NCBI GenBank assembly: GCA_036873755.1
Contig: JAVTVY010020243.1
Coordinates: 1 to 64,000, forward strand
Direction: 5' to 3'
DNA length: 64,000 nt
DNA from: Hanleya hanleyi
Taxonomy: Eukaryota > Mollusca > Polyplacophora > Lepidopleurida > Hanleyidae
The notes beneath the pieces are model-generated. The model saw nothing but the letters and a program-made list of their open reading frames with translations. It searched no databases and was not told where the DNA came from. Position 1 is the stretch's first letter, and each line of letters begins with the position of its first letter. This document shows positions 10,971 to 20,381 of this stretch, one piece after another. Both the position numbers and the translations under genes were made by a program.

Positions 10971-11591
10971 GCTGAAGACGCTGTGGTGTGCTGTACGGAC
11001 CGACGCCGCCGAAGGGCTACTGCTAGGAGAGGCAGTGATACGGAGAGGATTCCAAAGACGATTAATAACGCTTAGATGAACTGGGCCGTGTAACCTTAGA
11101 CACGGTAGATGTTCCATACAGTCCGGGGCTACGCCTACGACCGGAGAGGAACCAGAGACGCCGTACCATACCACGACGAGAGCCAGTCTGGACGAGACTG
11201 GGCCGTGACGCGTCATAGATAGGGTCTCATGTATATACTGTATATTATTAGTCTTTCTCTTTAAGATAAAGATAACACTTAACGATAACTACCTCTAGAG
11301 TAGGGATCTTTATTACAGGTATTGTGCGCGTACAGAGCTGTGTACATTGCAGAATACAATATTATTATTTTATTATTGCCTTGGTTGTTTCTACAGGTCC
11401 CTCCCATCCTACCTCCTCGATCCAGACAAGGTGACAGGTTGAATCGGACCTTCCTCGTTGGCCAATTCCAGTCATACGAGACTGCGTTCACATCAGCCTG
11501 ACAATTTGTCACAGGGGCCGGAGACCAGGCCGCCTCAAGTCTCGTGTACACCGCAAAGATAGACGTTTTCTGACCGCTCGAACGTCACAAC

Positions 11592-11607
11592 TGGTGGCAG
11601 CGGTGGG
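11592..11607 (+). promoter_or_regulatory. Primer binding site, tRNA-Leu type
   Basis: TGGTGGCAGCGGTGGG lies two bases after the 5' LTR. It is the exact complement of a metazoan tRNA-Leu 3' end (CCCACCGCTGCCA plus CCA). Minus-strand cDNA synthesis would start here. The site directly abuts the gag-pol ATG at 11608, so the gag leader outside the LTR is only 18 bp. Confidence 0.85.
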
Positions 11608-14600
11608 ATGGCCAACACCGGGAAACCGATGGAGAAGGGACCACGCTGGGAAGAAACCAGAAAACCAAGCATGATGACTATGGGAGATGTGGGCGCCGAA
11701 CTACGTCCAGCGGACAGCGACTCACCGTCAGGGAGGACGAGAAGCCAGCGGCAGCTGTCCACAATGCCAACTCCAAGGAACCGAGAGGAGTCACGACGAG
11801 GAGTGGGGACCGGACGATCAGCGTTTGAGGCGCCGAAGAGAGTGGATTTGCTGGACCTGTCCACAGTAGAGCTGGACAAAGTGCTGTCGGCTCCCCCAGC
11901 TGACCTGTCGCCGATACCTGCGTGGCAGACGTTGCCTGACGAGAACGGAAGTTATCGAGCCCCTAAAGACTCTGGTTCTGATAACCACGGTCTCGGGGGC
12001 CGATGCGAACACCGTGACGACGATTCGACAGTACAGATGATGGAAGAGATTGCCGAGCTACGACAAACCATGGGGTCTATGGCCAGGACTGTATCGGTGA
12101 TAGCGATCCAGATGTCCAGAAGCAATGCCAGTCAGATTCAGGAAAGAGAGGCGATCAGACGACCGGACACTGAAAACGACGCCGCAGAGCTGAATGCGGG
12201 TTGTGGAGCTGCCGAAATGGTTGGTGATTACCGCCGAACCGAATGTGTGTCCGGGTCGCAGCAGGGTTGCGAGCAGACGCCACCGCCGCCGAGGAGAGGA
12301 CGAGATGAGCCCATGAGCTGGAGGCAGCCATTACAGACATCGACTCCTGCGGCTGAGGCGAAGCGACCGATGTTGACTGCGGCAAAGGCAGCTACCTATG
12401 ATGGGACAACGCCATTACGGGATTATCTCTCCCACTTCGACCACTGTGCTGCTATCAACGGATGGACATACTCACAACGGGGTCAATATCTGGCCGTCGC
12501 CCTCCGAGGATCTGCCCAGCAGCTTTTAGCCAGCTTGAAATCAGAACCAGGGAGTGCTGACTATGGACGATTGAAGGATGCCTTGGAGAAGCGGTTTGCC
12601 CCGCCGAATCAACTAGATTTGTATAAAACGCAGTTAAAATCCAGATACCGAGAGAAGTCAGAAGATCTTCCGGGCCTAGCTCAGGCATTAATTCGGCTTG
12701 CACAACAGGCATATCCCGATGCCGGGGATGACGTACAGGATACCTTGGCAAAGGATCAGTTTTTGGAGGCTATTGGAGACGAGCTTAGATTTCTTGTATG
12801 GCAGACGCGGCCGAAGACCTTGGATGCAGCTGTATACTCTGCTGTAGAAGTAGAAGCATTCAAGTCCTCGCAACGCCGTAAGACTTGGGCAACCGCGAAG
12901 TCCACGGTTCCTAGTAAAGATGAGGGATTAGCTGCAACCTCCGAGGATGACGAAGAATCTGAAGCTCGGCTGAGAAAACAGATCAAAGAATTGATGGAAG
13001 AAATAATGCGAAAGTCTCAACCTCAACCACGGCGACGACCACAAAGATACACCAGAGGTCAACAACGGACGTATGGGAATCGGGAGCGAAGTAATGCTTG
13101 CTGGTCGTGCGGCAGAGAGGGTCATTACCGGGCGGACTGTCCAGATGTGTCCAAAGCAGATGACTCTAAACCGCCGAGATCGCCCAAGAGTCCTCCCAAA
13201 GTTAATACTTCCGGGGAAGCTGGACTCTATTTGCCTGCCCAGATCGGGCCAGTGAAGATGTGGTGTTGTGTTGACACGGGGGCGTCGATTTCCCTCCTGA
13301 GCGAGAAAGTATACCAGCAGCTGAGTCCGCGGCTCAGACCAGCCTTGAGTAGCCCATCTTACGCTAGTATTCGTATGGCTGACGGTACGCTGATGCCCCT
13401 GAAAGGTGAAGCTGATTTTAAAATCACTATAGACGGTACCACACGAACACAGAAGATGATAGTCGGAGATCTGACAGTGGACGCGCTTCTAGGGTACGAT
13501 TTTCTCAGCACCCACTGTACCAAGATCGACACGGAGCGCCACAGGGGCAAGTATGGTGGCCGCTACATCCAATGCGAGGTCGTGGGGAGCGCAGGCTGTT
13601 ACCGTGTAGCCGTGACCGAGACTGTGACTATTCCTGCTGGAGCCGAAGCCGTTGTGACAGGAAAAGTTCGTGGGGGCCTACCAGGCGAGGTAGGGATGAT
13701 TGAAAACGAACCGGAGTTTACCCAGAAGACAGGAGCCATGGTGGCCAGGGTCCTCACCGAGATTGACCGTGACCGCGAAGTCACCCTGAGGTTCCTCAAC
13801 TTGTCCTCAGATCCGACTGTAGTCCAGGCCGGGACGCTGTGCGGTCGTATGGGTGAAGTAGAAGTAGTGGAAGACCAAGTTTCGAGTGCGGCCGAAGCGT
13901 CGACGCCGAGCCGTGCGAAACCTATTAGACCGAGACTCGCCGTGCCGACCAGCGCATGTCCAGACCACCTTACAGATCTGGTTCGACGATCCAGCGAAGG
14001 CCTAGAGACAGACCAAGCCCTGGCTGTAGAAGATTTGGTCACCCGATATACTGACCTGTTCGCTAAGGACGATACTGATCTAGGTCGAACGACGATGGTA
14101 CACCATCACATAAAGACTGAAAGTGCACCACCCATCCGCATTCCGCCGAGGCGACCGCCGATTCACGCCCGTGGAATGATCGATGAGCAAGTTGAAGACA
14201 TGTTACAGCGTGGAGTGGTCGAGCCATCCAGTGGACCGTGGTCAGCGCCGGTAGTTCTGGTGAAAAAGAAGGACGGGAAAATGCGCTTCTGCGTTGACTA
14301 CCGTGCTTTGAACAAGATCACAGAGAAGGATGCTTACCCGTTGCCGAGGATCGACGATTCTCTGGATTCTTTAGCAGGTGCAAGTTGGTGGAGTACCCTT
14401 GACTTAATGTCAGGGTACTGGCAAGTTGAAGTGTCCCCCGAAGATAGATGCAAGACAGCCTTTGCAACCAGGAAAGGTCTGTACCAGTTCCGAGTTATGC
14501 CGTTCGGGCTGTGCAATGCGCCCGGGACCTTTGAGCGGCTAATGGAAGCCATCCTAGCAGGACTCCATTATGATACGTGTCTCGTCTACCTTGACGATAT

Positions 14601-17067
14601 CATCGTTTTTGGACGGACGTTTGACGAGATGATTCAGCGTCTTGATGGGGTCTTCGAGAGGTTAAAACAGCATGGTCTTAAGCTCATGCCGTCCAAGTGC
14701 GTCATAGGGGCACGACAAGTCCTGTATCTGGGCCACGTAGTATCACAGAATGGGATTGGAACTGACCCACAGAAAATCCGTGCTGTGCGAGACTGGCCTC
14801 CACCCGTTTCGCAGACCGAGGTTCGGAGCTTCCTGGGTCTCTGCAGCTACTATCGACGTTTCATCCGGGATTTTGCCACCATTGCAGCGCCGCTGCATAC
14901 GTTAACTGAAAAGAAGACAGTCTTCATATGGGACAACACAGCGCAGCAAGCCTTCGACACCCTGAAAGACAAGCTGACGACCGCGCCTGTGCTTGCTATG
15001 CCAGACTTTAGACTCCCTTTCATTTTGGACACGGACGCGAGTAACTACGGCATCGGGGCCGTTTTGTCACAGGTGATAGATGGAGAAGAGAAGGTCATGG
15101 CATACGCCAGTCGTGTGTTGTCGAAGGCCGAACGAGCCTACTGTGTGACGAGAAGAGAACTGCTGGCTGTTGTGCATTTCGTCAAATGCTTTCGACACTA
15201 CTTGTTTGGGCGGAAGTTCCTGCTTCGCACCGATCACGCCTCGCTGAGATGGCTCATGCGGTTCAAGGAACCAGAGGGACAGCTGGCCCGTTGGATTCAG
15301 GCCCTTGGCATCTACGATTTCAACATCGAGCATCGTCCGGGTAGAAAACATGGTAACGCCGATGCACTGAGTCGTATCCCATGCAAACAGTGTGGTCGAT
15401 CAAGCAGCGATGACGTTCAGGCAGCCGCCCGTGTGATTGAGATGGTTTCGCCAACCGAAGGATTCGGCCGAGCCCAGGCCGAAGATCCCGACCTACAACC
15501 TGTTCTCGACTGGGTGCGGCAAGGTAGCCGACCAAACCGAGAAGACGTCAGTCCGTACGGACTCGTCACGAAGAGCCTGTGGGGTGCCTTCGATATGTTG
15601 GAGATTTGCGATTCGCTGTTGGTTAGACGTTGGGTGGATGACCGTGGTAATGTCAAGCGACGACTGCTGGTAGTACCTCGTTCCTTGCGCCGTAAAGTGT
15701 TAAGAGAGTGCCACGACGGTCCCACCGGTGGACATCTCGGAGTAAAGAAGACTTTAGCGAAGGTGAGGCAGGCCTATACCTGGCGTGGCCTGCAGACGGA
15801 CATACGCCAATGGTGCCGAAGCTGCGATGTATGTAACAGAAGAAAGCAGGCTGGACGCAAACCGCGAGGACCACACAGTGGACAGATGACTGGTTGTCCG
15901 GGAGAGAGGATTGCAGTCGACATCCTTGGGCCAATGCCCGAGACGGGCAGTGGAAACCAGTATATTGCGGTCATCGGAGACTATTTTACCCGTTGGGTCG
16001 AAGCCGTTGCCATGCCCAACCAAGAAGCTACTACTGTTGCACAGGCTGTGGTTGAACACTATGTGACCAAGTTCGGTGTTCCAATGGCGATCCATTCGGA
16101 CCAAGGCCGCCAGTTTGAGAGCCGAGTCTTCAAAGGGATGTGCCGAATTTTGGGGATGAGGAAGACAAGGACGACGCCATACCACCCCCAATCGAATGGC
16201 ATGATTGAACGGTTCAACAGAACATTAGCCCAAATGCTACATGCCAGTGTTGACCGTCATCCAAGCGACTGGGACTTGCATATACCGCTTGTAGTGATGT
16301 CCTATCGTGCTACAGCCCACGAGACGACAGGTTTCTCGCCGAATATGATGGTGTTCGGGAGAGAAGTCTCTCTGCCATCTCACTTGGTACTGGGAGCTCC
16401 TCCACGTCAGCAAGTGGAACCTACAGAGTGGGTAGGAGAACTACGGGACGAGATGGACGAGATTCATCGTAACGCCCGAGAAGTGACTGGGAAGAGCCTG
16501 CGGCGCCAGAAGAGGGTATATGATAGCAAGGCCTTTCCGCAGAAGTACAAACCTGGAGATCAGGTTTACCTGTACATTTCTGCTCCAAGACGTGGAGAGA
16601 ATCGGAAACTACGAGACCGCTGGGCAGGACCATACGTGATAAAGGAAGCTCTCACGGACGTGACCTACCGCATTGCAGATGAGGACGGAGGTCTCCGGGT
16701 TGTTCACCATGACAAGCTGAAGCCTTTCTATGCTCGTGAGATGTCCACCAGTGAGTCTGAAGAAACGTCTGGCGACGATGGAGATGTAGAATCAGATGAT
16801 AGCGTCGGACATGGGGTTATCTTTCCTTACCCCATGGAACCATCGACTGTCGTCAGAACGCCGACTGTTGACCGGCGACCTCGATTGACCCGGGGCGGGC
16901 GTGAGATACGGCGACCACGGAGATTTGCCGATTTCGAGGTTGATTTGCAGTCTGCATCACCATTGGACCTCGAGATGGAAGCTTTACCCCCGGCCGAGGC
17001 CGAGACAGAACCGCGGCGGACGACCCGAGGTCGAGTGATTAGACGCCCCGCGCGTTATCGGGATTAA
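11608..17067 (+). CDS. Ty3/gypsy gag-pol polyprotein, intact single frame
   Basis: The frame is 1819 codons, with no stop between gag and pol. The Gag part (residues 1 to ~520) has a charged N-terminus, a capsid-like region around 240-420 and one CCHC knuckle at 498-511 (CWSCGREGHYRADC). The aspartic protease follows with VDTGAS (D556). Reverse transcriptase has YLDD at 994-997. RNase H begins with its first catalytic Asp at 1141 (LDTDAS). Integrase has an HHCC zinc module (H1369, H1376, C1406, C1409) and a D-D-35-E core (D1438, D1498, E1534). It is followed by a GPY/F module near 1674 (WAGPY) and a ~100-residue Arg/Glu-rich tail without an obvious chromodomain. The first ATG after the primer site was taken as start. 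All key catalytic residues are present, so the protein could be functional. It would drive reverse transcription and integration of the element. Confidence 0.95.
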   Translation: MANTGKPMEKGPRWEETRKPSMMTMGDVGAELRPADSDSPSGRTRSQRQLSTMPTPRNREESRRGVGTGRSAFEAPKRVDLLDLSTVELDKVLSAPPADLSPIPAWQTLPDENGSYRAPKDSGSDNHGLGGRCEHRDDDSTVQMMEEIAELRQTMGSMARTVSVIAIQMSRSNASQIQEREAIRRPDTENDAAELNAGCGAAEMVGDYRRTECVSGSQQGCEQTPPPPRRGRDEPMSWRQPLQTSTPAAEAKRPMLTAAKAATYDGTTPLRDYLSHFDHCAAINGWTYSQRGQYLAVALRGSAQQLLASLKSEPGSADYGRLKDALEKRFAPPNQLDLYKTQLKSRYREKSEDLPGLAQALIRLAQQAYPDAGDDVQDTLAKDQFLEAIGDELRFLVWQTRPKTLDAAVYSAVEVEAFKSSQRRKTWATAKSTVPSKDEGLAATSEDDEESEARLRKQIKELMEEIMRKSQPQPRRRPQRYTRGQQRTYGNRERSNACWSCGREGHYRADCPDVSKADDSKPPRSPKSPPKVNTSGEAGLYLPAQIGPVKMWCCVDTGASISLLSEKVYQQLSPRLRPALSSPSYASIRMADGTLMPLKGEADFKITIDGTTRTQKMIVGDLTVDALLGYDFLSTHCTKIDTERHRGKYGGRYIQCEVVGSAGCYRVAVTETVTIPAGAEAVVTGKVRGGLPGEVGMIENEPEFTQKTGAMVARVLTEIDRDREVTLRFLNLSSDPTVVQAGTLCGRMGEVEVVEDQVSSAAEASTPSRAKPIRPRLAVPTSACPDHLTDLVRRSSEGLETDQALAVEDLVTRYTDLFAKDDTDLGRTTMVHHHIKTESAPPIRIPPRRPPIHARGMIDEQVEDMLQRGVVEPSSGPWSAPVVLVKKKDGKMRFCVDYRALNKITEKDAYPLPRIDDSLDSLAGASWWSTLDLMSGYWQVEVSPEDRCKTAFATRKGLYQFRVMPFGLCNAPGTFERLMEAILAGLHYDTCLVYLDDIIVFGRTFDEMIQRLDGVFERLKQHGLKLMPSKCVIGARQVLYLGHVVSQNGIGTDPQKIRAVRDWPPPVSQTEVRSFLGLCSYYRRFIRDFATIAAPLHTLTEKKTVFIWDNTAQQAFDTLKDKLTTAPVLAMPDFRLPFILDTDASNYGIGAVLSQVIDGEEKVMAYASRVLSKAERAYCVTRRELLAVVHFVKCFRHYLFGRKFLLRTDHASLRWLMRFKEPEGQLARWIQALGIYDFNIEHRPGRKHGNADALSRIPCKQCGRSSSDDVQAAARVIEMVSPTEGFGRAQAEDPDLQPVLDWVRQGSRPNREDVSPYGLVTKSLWGAFDMLEICDSLLVRRWVDDRGNVKRRLLVVPRSLRRKVLRECHDGPTGGHLGVKKTLAKVRQAYTWRGLQTDIRQWCRSCDVCNRRKQAGRKPRGPHSGQMTGCPGERIAVDILGPMPETGSGNQYIAVIGDYFTRWVEAVAMPNQEATTVAQAVVEHYVTKFGVPMAIHSDQGRQFESRVFKGMCRILGMRKTRTTPYHPQSNGMIERFNRTLAQMLHASVDRHPSDWDLHIPLVVMSYRATAHETTGFSPNMMVFGREVSLPSHLVLGAPPRQQVEPTEWVGELRDEMDEIHRNAREVTGKSLRRQKRVYDSKAFPQKYKPGDQVYLYISAPRRGENRKLRDRWAGPYVIKEALTDVTYRIADEDGGLRVVHHDKLKPFYAREMSTSESEETSGDDGDVESDDSVGHGVIFPYPMEPSTVVRTPTVDRRPRLTRGGREIRRPRRFADFEVDLQSASPLDLEMEALPPAEAETEPRRTTRGRVIRRPARYRD

Positions 17068-17312
17068 TGTAATTCGGCAGTGTTTGGTCAGTGCCGTGAA
17101 GCAGGGACCTGATGTCCCCTCCTTCAGTGACGACCCAGCAGACCGCTGGGAGGAACGTCTGATGTAATTCTACCGTATTGAAGCCTTTGTTATTATACTG
17201 TGGACTATCTACCCATTCGGATAAAAGACTGCGTGTTCGTTCTACTCACCGGTGATTGGTAGCTGTGCCGAGCTCCACGACGAGGGCGTCGTGGTTTCGA
17301 AGGCGTGGGTAG
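17068..17312 (+). other. 3' untranslated stretch of the gypsy element
   Basis: There are 245 bp between the pol stop and the 3' LTR, with no env or other frame. The bases just before the LTR (GAAGGCGTGGGTAG) are purine-rich and are the likely polypurine tract for plus-strand priming, though they are interrupted by C and T. A perfect inverted repeat (CCACGACG AGGG CGTCGTGG) at about 17275-17294 could form a hairpin just upstream. Confidence 0.6.
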
Positions 17313-19524
17313 TGTGACGAAAATGCCCATGACCTGGAGAATGTTATTTTCGTTCTAATGCTGACAGTGTAAATAGCATTGTGAATGGACCGATAATGGT
17401 GGATATTCGACTTACCTGTATTAACTGTGCGCTGAAACTTTCAGCGAGGGAAGTGTAAATATCCCTGACACGCATCTTGCATCGAAACCGGGTGAGAGAA
17501 GTCGAACTCTGTTGATCTGGCACGAAATCCAACACCGCCGGAGTCTATACTTTCGTTTTATGGGGGCTGCCATGTTTGGGCGCGCAAAGGATTATGGGAG
17601 CCAGAGCCTATATAAGACGCAGAGAAATGGACGTTCGGCACTCTGTCATAGACATTCGGCCAGTAAGTATCGTGCGGGAGAGCACAGCGACAGGATCGCC
17701 GCAAATGCGCCGAAAGGGCCGAAAGTGCCGATCTATTGCCGAAATAGCACCGAACTGGGTTGGACAGCCGAGAGCCGAGCCATAGCTTAGGAATAATAGA
17801 TACTAACACGCACAGTATCTGAGGACGAGAAGTCCACGGTGATTCGCACGTCTGCAGTAGTGGTTATTCAGCATGCATGGCGCACTAAAGTCTGGTATTT
17901 TGTCCGCGGCTAACGTTTTGCTTCGGCAATAGGTGATTAACTGTTTATTAGCCAGTGGTATTCGTACATAGGAACAGGTTCAGTGTAGTCCTCTACCTGA
18001 GCACCGGGCCGAAGTACTTTGCCGCCGTCCTCGGTTAATAGCAAATTATCACCGCTAGCGTTGGCTATGTATTTTACATGATTACAAATACTTACTCACA
18101 CACAGACACCAGATCATCGGCCTTCGGGACGAGATCTGCACATACAGCTCACACTAGCTCGCACTTCAACACAGACTAGCGTTCGAGGTTACGACCGAGA
18201 ATTGCGTAGTCTTATTCACTCACTCACCTTACCCTCATGGGTCGTATACAGGCTTCGGCTAGATGGGATCAATAACACATACTTGCTTACATACAAGATC
18301 GTCGGCCTTAGGGACGGAATAGATCTAATCACAATCATCTACACTAGTTATTCACAGGCCTCGGCTAGGAGTAACTGATAACACAAGCTTACATCCATTG
18401 TACATATTTACACTGCCGCAGGGTTCGAATTATGCTTTGCTGCAAGTCTTGAATACTATTACAAATCATTGGTATTAATTGACATTACATTGTAAGGTAA
18501 TAATACACCTCCGAGACCAGGGCATTATTACCACATATATATGCAGACAATCTGAGCCTATTAACTCGTCCTTGGGTCAACGCCGTGAGGGCCGAAGACG
18601 TGAAGTTTGCCGAGCCGAAGACGGGTCGCCGAAATCGGGCCGAGCCGAAGACGTGAAGTCTGCCGAGCCGAAGACGGGTCGCCGAATTCGGGCCGAGCCG
18701 AAGACGAGAAGTGTGCCGAGCCGAAGACGGGTCGCCGAATTCGGGCCGAGCCGAAGACGTGAAGTGTGCCGAGCCGAAGACGGGTCGCCGAATTCGGGCC
18801 GAGCCGAAGACGTGAAGTCTGCCGAGCCGAAGACGGGTCGCCGAATTCGGGCCGCCGAATTCGGGTCGCCGAAGACGTGAGGTCTGCCGAGCCGAAAGGG
18901 GCTGCCGCCGAAGACGCTGTGGTGTGCTGTACAAACCGACCCCGCCGAAGGGCTACTGCTAGGAGAGGCAGTGATACGGAGAGGATTCCAGAGACGATTA
19001 ATAACGCTTAGATGAACTGGGCCGAGTAACCTTAGACACGGTAGATGTTCCATACAGTCCGGGGCTACGCCTACGACCGGAGAGGAACCAGAGACGCCGT
19101 ACCATACCACGACGAGAGCCGGTCTGGACGAGACTGGGCCGTGACGCGTCATAGATAGGGTCTCTTGTATATATTGTATATTATTAGTCTTTCTCTTTAA
19201 GATAAAGATAACACTTAACGATAACTACCTCTAGAGTAGGGATCTTTATTACAGGTATTGTGCGCGTACAGAGCTGTGTACATTGCAGAATACAATATTA
19301 TTACTTTATTATTGCCTTGGTTGTTTCTACAGGTCCCCCCATCCTACCTCCTCGATCCAGACAAGGTGACAGGTTGAATCGGACCTTCCTCGTTGGCCAA
19401 TTCCAGTCATACGAGACTGCGTTCACATCAGCCTGACAATTTGTCACTGGGGCCTGAGACCAGGCCGCCTCAAGTCTCGTGTACACCGCAAAGATAGACG
19501 TTTTCTGACCGCTCGAACGTCACA
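17313..19524 (+). repeat. 3' LTR of the gypsy element (2212 bp)
   Basis: It matches the 5' LTR with the same TGTGACG...CGTCACA ends. Visible differences include substitutions near the left end, a TATTCAC-region indel near 18210 and about two more 53-bp repeat copies. Regular repeat starts fall near 18609, 18662, 18715, 18768 and 18821. The TATA box is at 17609-17616. No AATAAA polyadenylation signal was seen in the expected place. Confidence 0.95.
18590..18910 (+). repeat. 53-bp tandem repeat inside the 3' LTR
   Basis: Five regular 53-bp units plus partial units are visible. Each has GCCGAAGACG, GAAGT and GGGTCGCCGAATTCGGGCC. The palindromic core CGAATTCG recurs. The array is the longer partner of the one at 10690-10970. 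Confidence 0.85.
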
Positions 19525-19896
19525 TAAGCATGCATCGATATTGAAAACATCGCACCTCATGCTTGTATCCATTTGACTTTCTAGTTATATTGAAAACATA
19601 CAAAACGATGACTTTTAGTTCTTGTAATGGAAACCAATATGCTACCAATACGATTCATTCACACAAAGATAAAACAAGGAAATCCTCACAGCCCAACAGG
19701 CGAGGGTCCAGGGGCCGCTAGCCCTCGGAAGCTCCGAAGTCCCAGATCTCCGGAGATGCGTTCGTTCTAAGCGTTTTCCCAGAAATAAATTCAAACATAA
19801 TGTATGCAGATTTATGGTTCTATTTTCACATTTGTTTCGCATTTAAATGTCTTGTTAATACATAATATTTCAACTGATTCTTTTTTCTTCCACAGC
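19525..19896. other. Right flank of the gypsy element, probable intron or upstream DNA
   Basis: The stretch ends with a good splice acceptor (polypyrimidine TTCTTTTTTCTTCCACAG, ending 19895) immediately before the SAP/SWIM gene. Around 19700-19740 there is a short likeness (GGTCCAGGGGCCGC, CGGAAG) to 31860-31890, so a dispersed repeat may be present. No other gene was seen. Confidence 0.4.
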
Positions 19897-19913
19897 TATG
19901 TCGTCGGATAGTG

Positions 19914-20134
19914 GTACGGCGTATCACGTTGGGCATACCGGTTCTCGTTGGATCACCGAAGTTAAGCAACGTTGAGCTCGGTCAATACTTGGATGGGTGA
20001 CCAGGTGCTGTACTGCCCGGGCTGATCAGTGTCCAGGATAATAGGAACTGTGGACACTTGTGTTGTGGTACATGTGGGCACCGGCATGATATGACTGAAA
20101 AAATGTTGAAAACGACGTTAAACCCTACTACTAC
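19914..20134 (+). mobile_element. SINE3 (5S rRNA-derived), copy 1
   Basis: The head is 5S-rRNA-like, with the box A region GATCACCGAAGTTAAGCAAC and the box C region ACTTGGATGGGTGACC, the internal RNA polymerase III promoter. The tail ends AACGACGTTAAACCCTACTA. It is flanked by TCGGATAGTG at 19904-19913 and 20135-20144. Such 5S-headed retroposons are called SINE3. It interrupts the SAP/SWIM coding exon. Confidence 0.85.
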
Positions 20135-20144
20135 TCGGATAGTG

Positions 20145-20381
20145 GTACGGCGTATCACGTTGGGCACCCCGGTTCTCGTCGGATCACCGAAGTTAAGGAA
20201 GGTTGAGCTCGGTCAATACTTGGATGGGTGACCGGGTGCTGTACTGGCTGGGCTGATCAGTGTCCAGGGTAATAGAAACTGTGGACACTCTCATATTCTG
20301 GCACATGTGGGCACCGGCATGATATGACTGAAAAAAATGTTGAAAACGACGTTAAACCCTACTACTCACTCACTCACTCAC
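20145..20381 (+). mobile_element. SINE3 (5S rRNA-derived), copy 2
   Basis: This is a second copy of the same family in the same orientation, differing from copy 1 by scattered substitutions (for example GAAGGTTGAGC for CAACGTTGAGC). It ends ACGTTAAACCCTACT followed by a short (ACTC)n tail. The target sequence TCGTCGGATAGTG flanks the pair at 19901-19913 and 20382-20394, with TCGGATAGTG again between the copies. Confidence 0.85.

Larger units (their letters stand above)
9414..11589 (+). repeat. 5' LTR of the gypsy element (2176 bp)
   Basis: It begins TGTGACGAAAATG and ends GAACGTCACA, so the termini form the inverted repeat TGTGACG/CGTCACA with the canonical TG...CA edges. It matches the 3' LTR at 17313-19524 along its whole length. 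It contains a TATA box near 9710, a consensus splice donor at 9764, a 53-bp tandem array near 10690-10970 and an acceptor-like site at 11396. The frames within it (for example 10587-11216 minus) are repeat artefacts. Confidence 0.95.
9414..19524 (+). mobile_element. Near-intact Ty3/gypsy LTR retrotransposon (10.1 kb)
   Basis: The element has two ~2.2-kb direct repeats, a tRNA primer site immediately after the first, one uninterrupted gag-pol frame and a short 3' untranslated stretch. The domain order protease, RT, RNase H, integrase identifies Ty3/gypsy (Metaviridae) rather than copia or BEL. There is no env-like frame between the pol stop (17067) and the 3' LTR. The two LTRs are very similar by eye apart from scattered substitutions and a different number of internal tandem repeats. 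With the intact frame this suggests a young insertion. The bases flanking the element (CATAT left, TAAGC right) do not form a target duplication. Its base composition is clearly more GC-rich than its surroundings. Confidence 0.95.

Noticed and set aside
10587..11216. 209-codon minus-strand frame, and similar frames at 18485-19152
   Set aside because: They lie in LTR tandem repeats and shift with repeat copy number.
17068..17312. Search for an env gene in the gypsy element
   Set aside because: Only 245 bp without a frame of significance remain between pol and the 3' LTR.
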